From: JBDTRY01 sp039931435
GTDB taxonomy: Bacteria; Acidobacteriota; Thermoanaerobaculia; Gp7-AA8
Direction: 5' to 3'
Assembly: GCA_039931435.1 (NCBI GenBank)
Contig: JBDTRY010000251.1
Span: forward strand, 1 to 5,534
Length of the DNA stretch: 5,534 bases
Shown piece by piece: positions 5,481 to 5,534 of this stretch. The first letter of the stretch is position 1; each line of letters starts with the position of its first letter. Below the pieces are notes generated by a model. It saw only the letters and a list, made by a program, of their open reading frames with translations, was not told the origin of the DNA and made no database searches. Both the position numbers and the translations under genes were made by a program.

Positions 5481-5534
5481 TCAGAGCCGTCCGCAGAAGC
5501 GGTCGACCGCGGAGTCCAGAACCGTCCGGGCACG
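5481..5534 (-). CDS. possible C-terminal end of an upstream minus-strand gene
   Basis: Reading leftward from the window edge, one minus frame gives 17 codons (RARTVLDSAVDRFCGRL) ending in TGA at 5481-5483. The composition looks protein-like, and placement before the palindrome would make the latter intergenic. The stretch is too short to identify, and a competing longer minus frame (5225-5533) runs through the palindrome and looks non-coding. Weak call. Confidence 0.27.
   Translation of the reverse strand, partial: RARTVLDSAVDRFCGRL

Noticed and set aside
5499..5510. Perfect 12-base palindrome GCGGTCGACCGC
   Set aside because: About one perfect 12-base palindrome is expected by chance in a sequence of this length, and it has no supporting context.
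5225..5533. A 102-codon minus-strand frame ending in a GTGA overlap with the CDF start
   Set aside because: The overlap looks operon-like, but the frame runs straight through the palindromic element. Its product is Arg/Ser-rich without recognizable domain features, and no ribosome site was seen at its start near the window edge.

Overview
This is a GC-rich bacterial window with one truncated gene on the plus strand and five intact genes on the minus strand. No rRNA, tRNA, CRISPR array, phage gene or transposase is visible. The gene content suggests an Acidobacteriota-like chromosome. The support is a GWxTD-domain protein whose C-terminal half reads like acidobacterial members, an Oxidored_molyb enzyme paired with a b-type cytochrome, and an intergenic palindrome resembling the 'GTCATTCCGAG..GAAGCGAG..ATCT' repeats I recall from acidobacterial and similar genomes. 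The taxonomic assignment is inference from memory, not from a search.

Layout from left to right. Positions 1-900 (+) hold the C-terminal 299 codons of a GWxTD-domain protein that starts outside the window. It converges, with only 10 bases between stop codons, on a minus-strand gene for a small probable lipoprotein (911-1543). Upstream of that, reading leftward, lies the core of the window: a cytochrome b561/Ni-Fe-hydrogenase-type membrane cytochrome (2541-3248) whose stop codon overlaps the start of a Tat-exported molybdopterin oxidoreductase (1660-2544) in a 4-base ATGA. Next come a single-pass membrane protein with a long Ala/Pro/Ser/Thr/Glu-rich linker and a probable OB-like C-terminal domain (3425-4156) and a ZnT9-like cation diffusion facilitator (4221-5228). 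The last 306 bases (5229-5534) carry a GTG-proximal leader, an AT-rich patch that may be a promoter, a large imperfect palindrome (5331-5431), and possibly the last codons of another minus-strand gene.

The two redox genes are the only pair that clearly work together. The membrane cytochrome should take electrons from the quinol pool or another membrane donor and pass them to (or receive them from) the periplasmic molybdoenzyme, as MsrQ does for MsrP. The partner here is a different cytochrome family, so the substrate is open. The other genes are co-oriented and fairly close, but nothing in the sequence ties them to that pathway. Most of the window is ordinary chromosomal content. The points most worth a second look are the palindromic element upstream of the transporter, the non-MsrQ redox pair with its long N-terminal extension before the Tat motif, and the altered signature residues in the GWxTD and CDF proteins.
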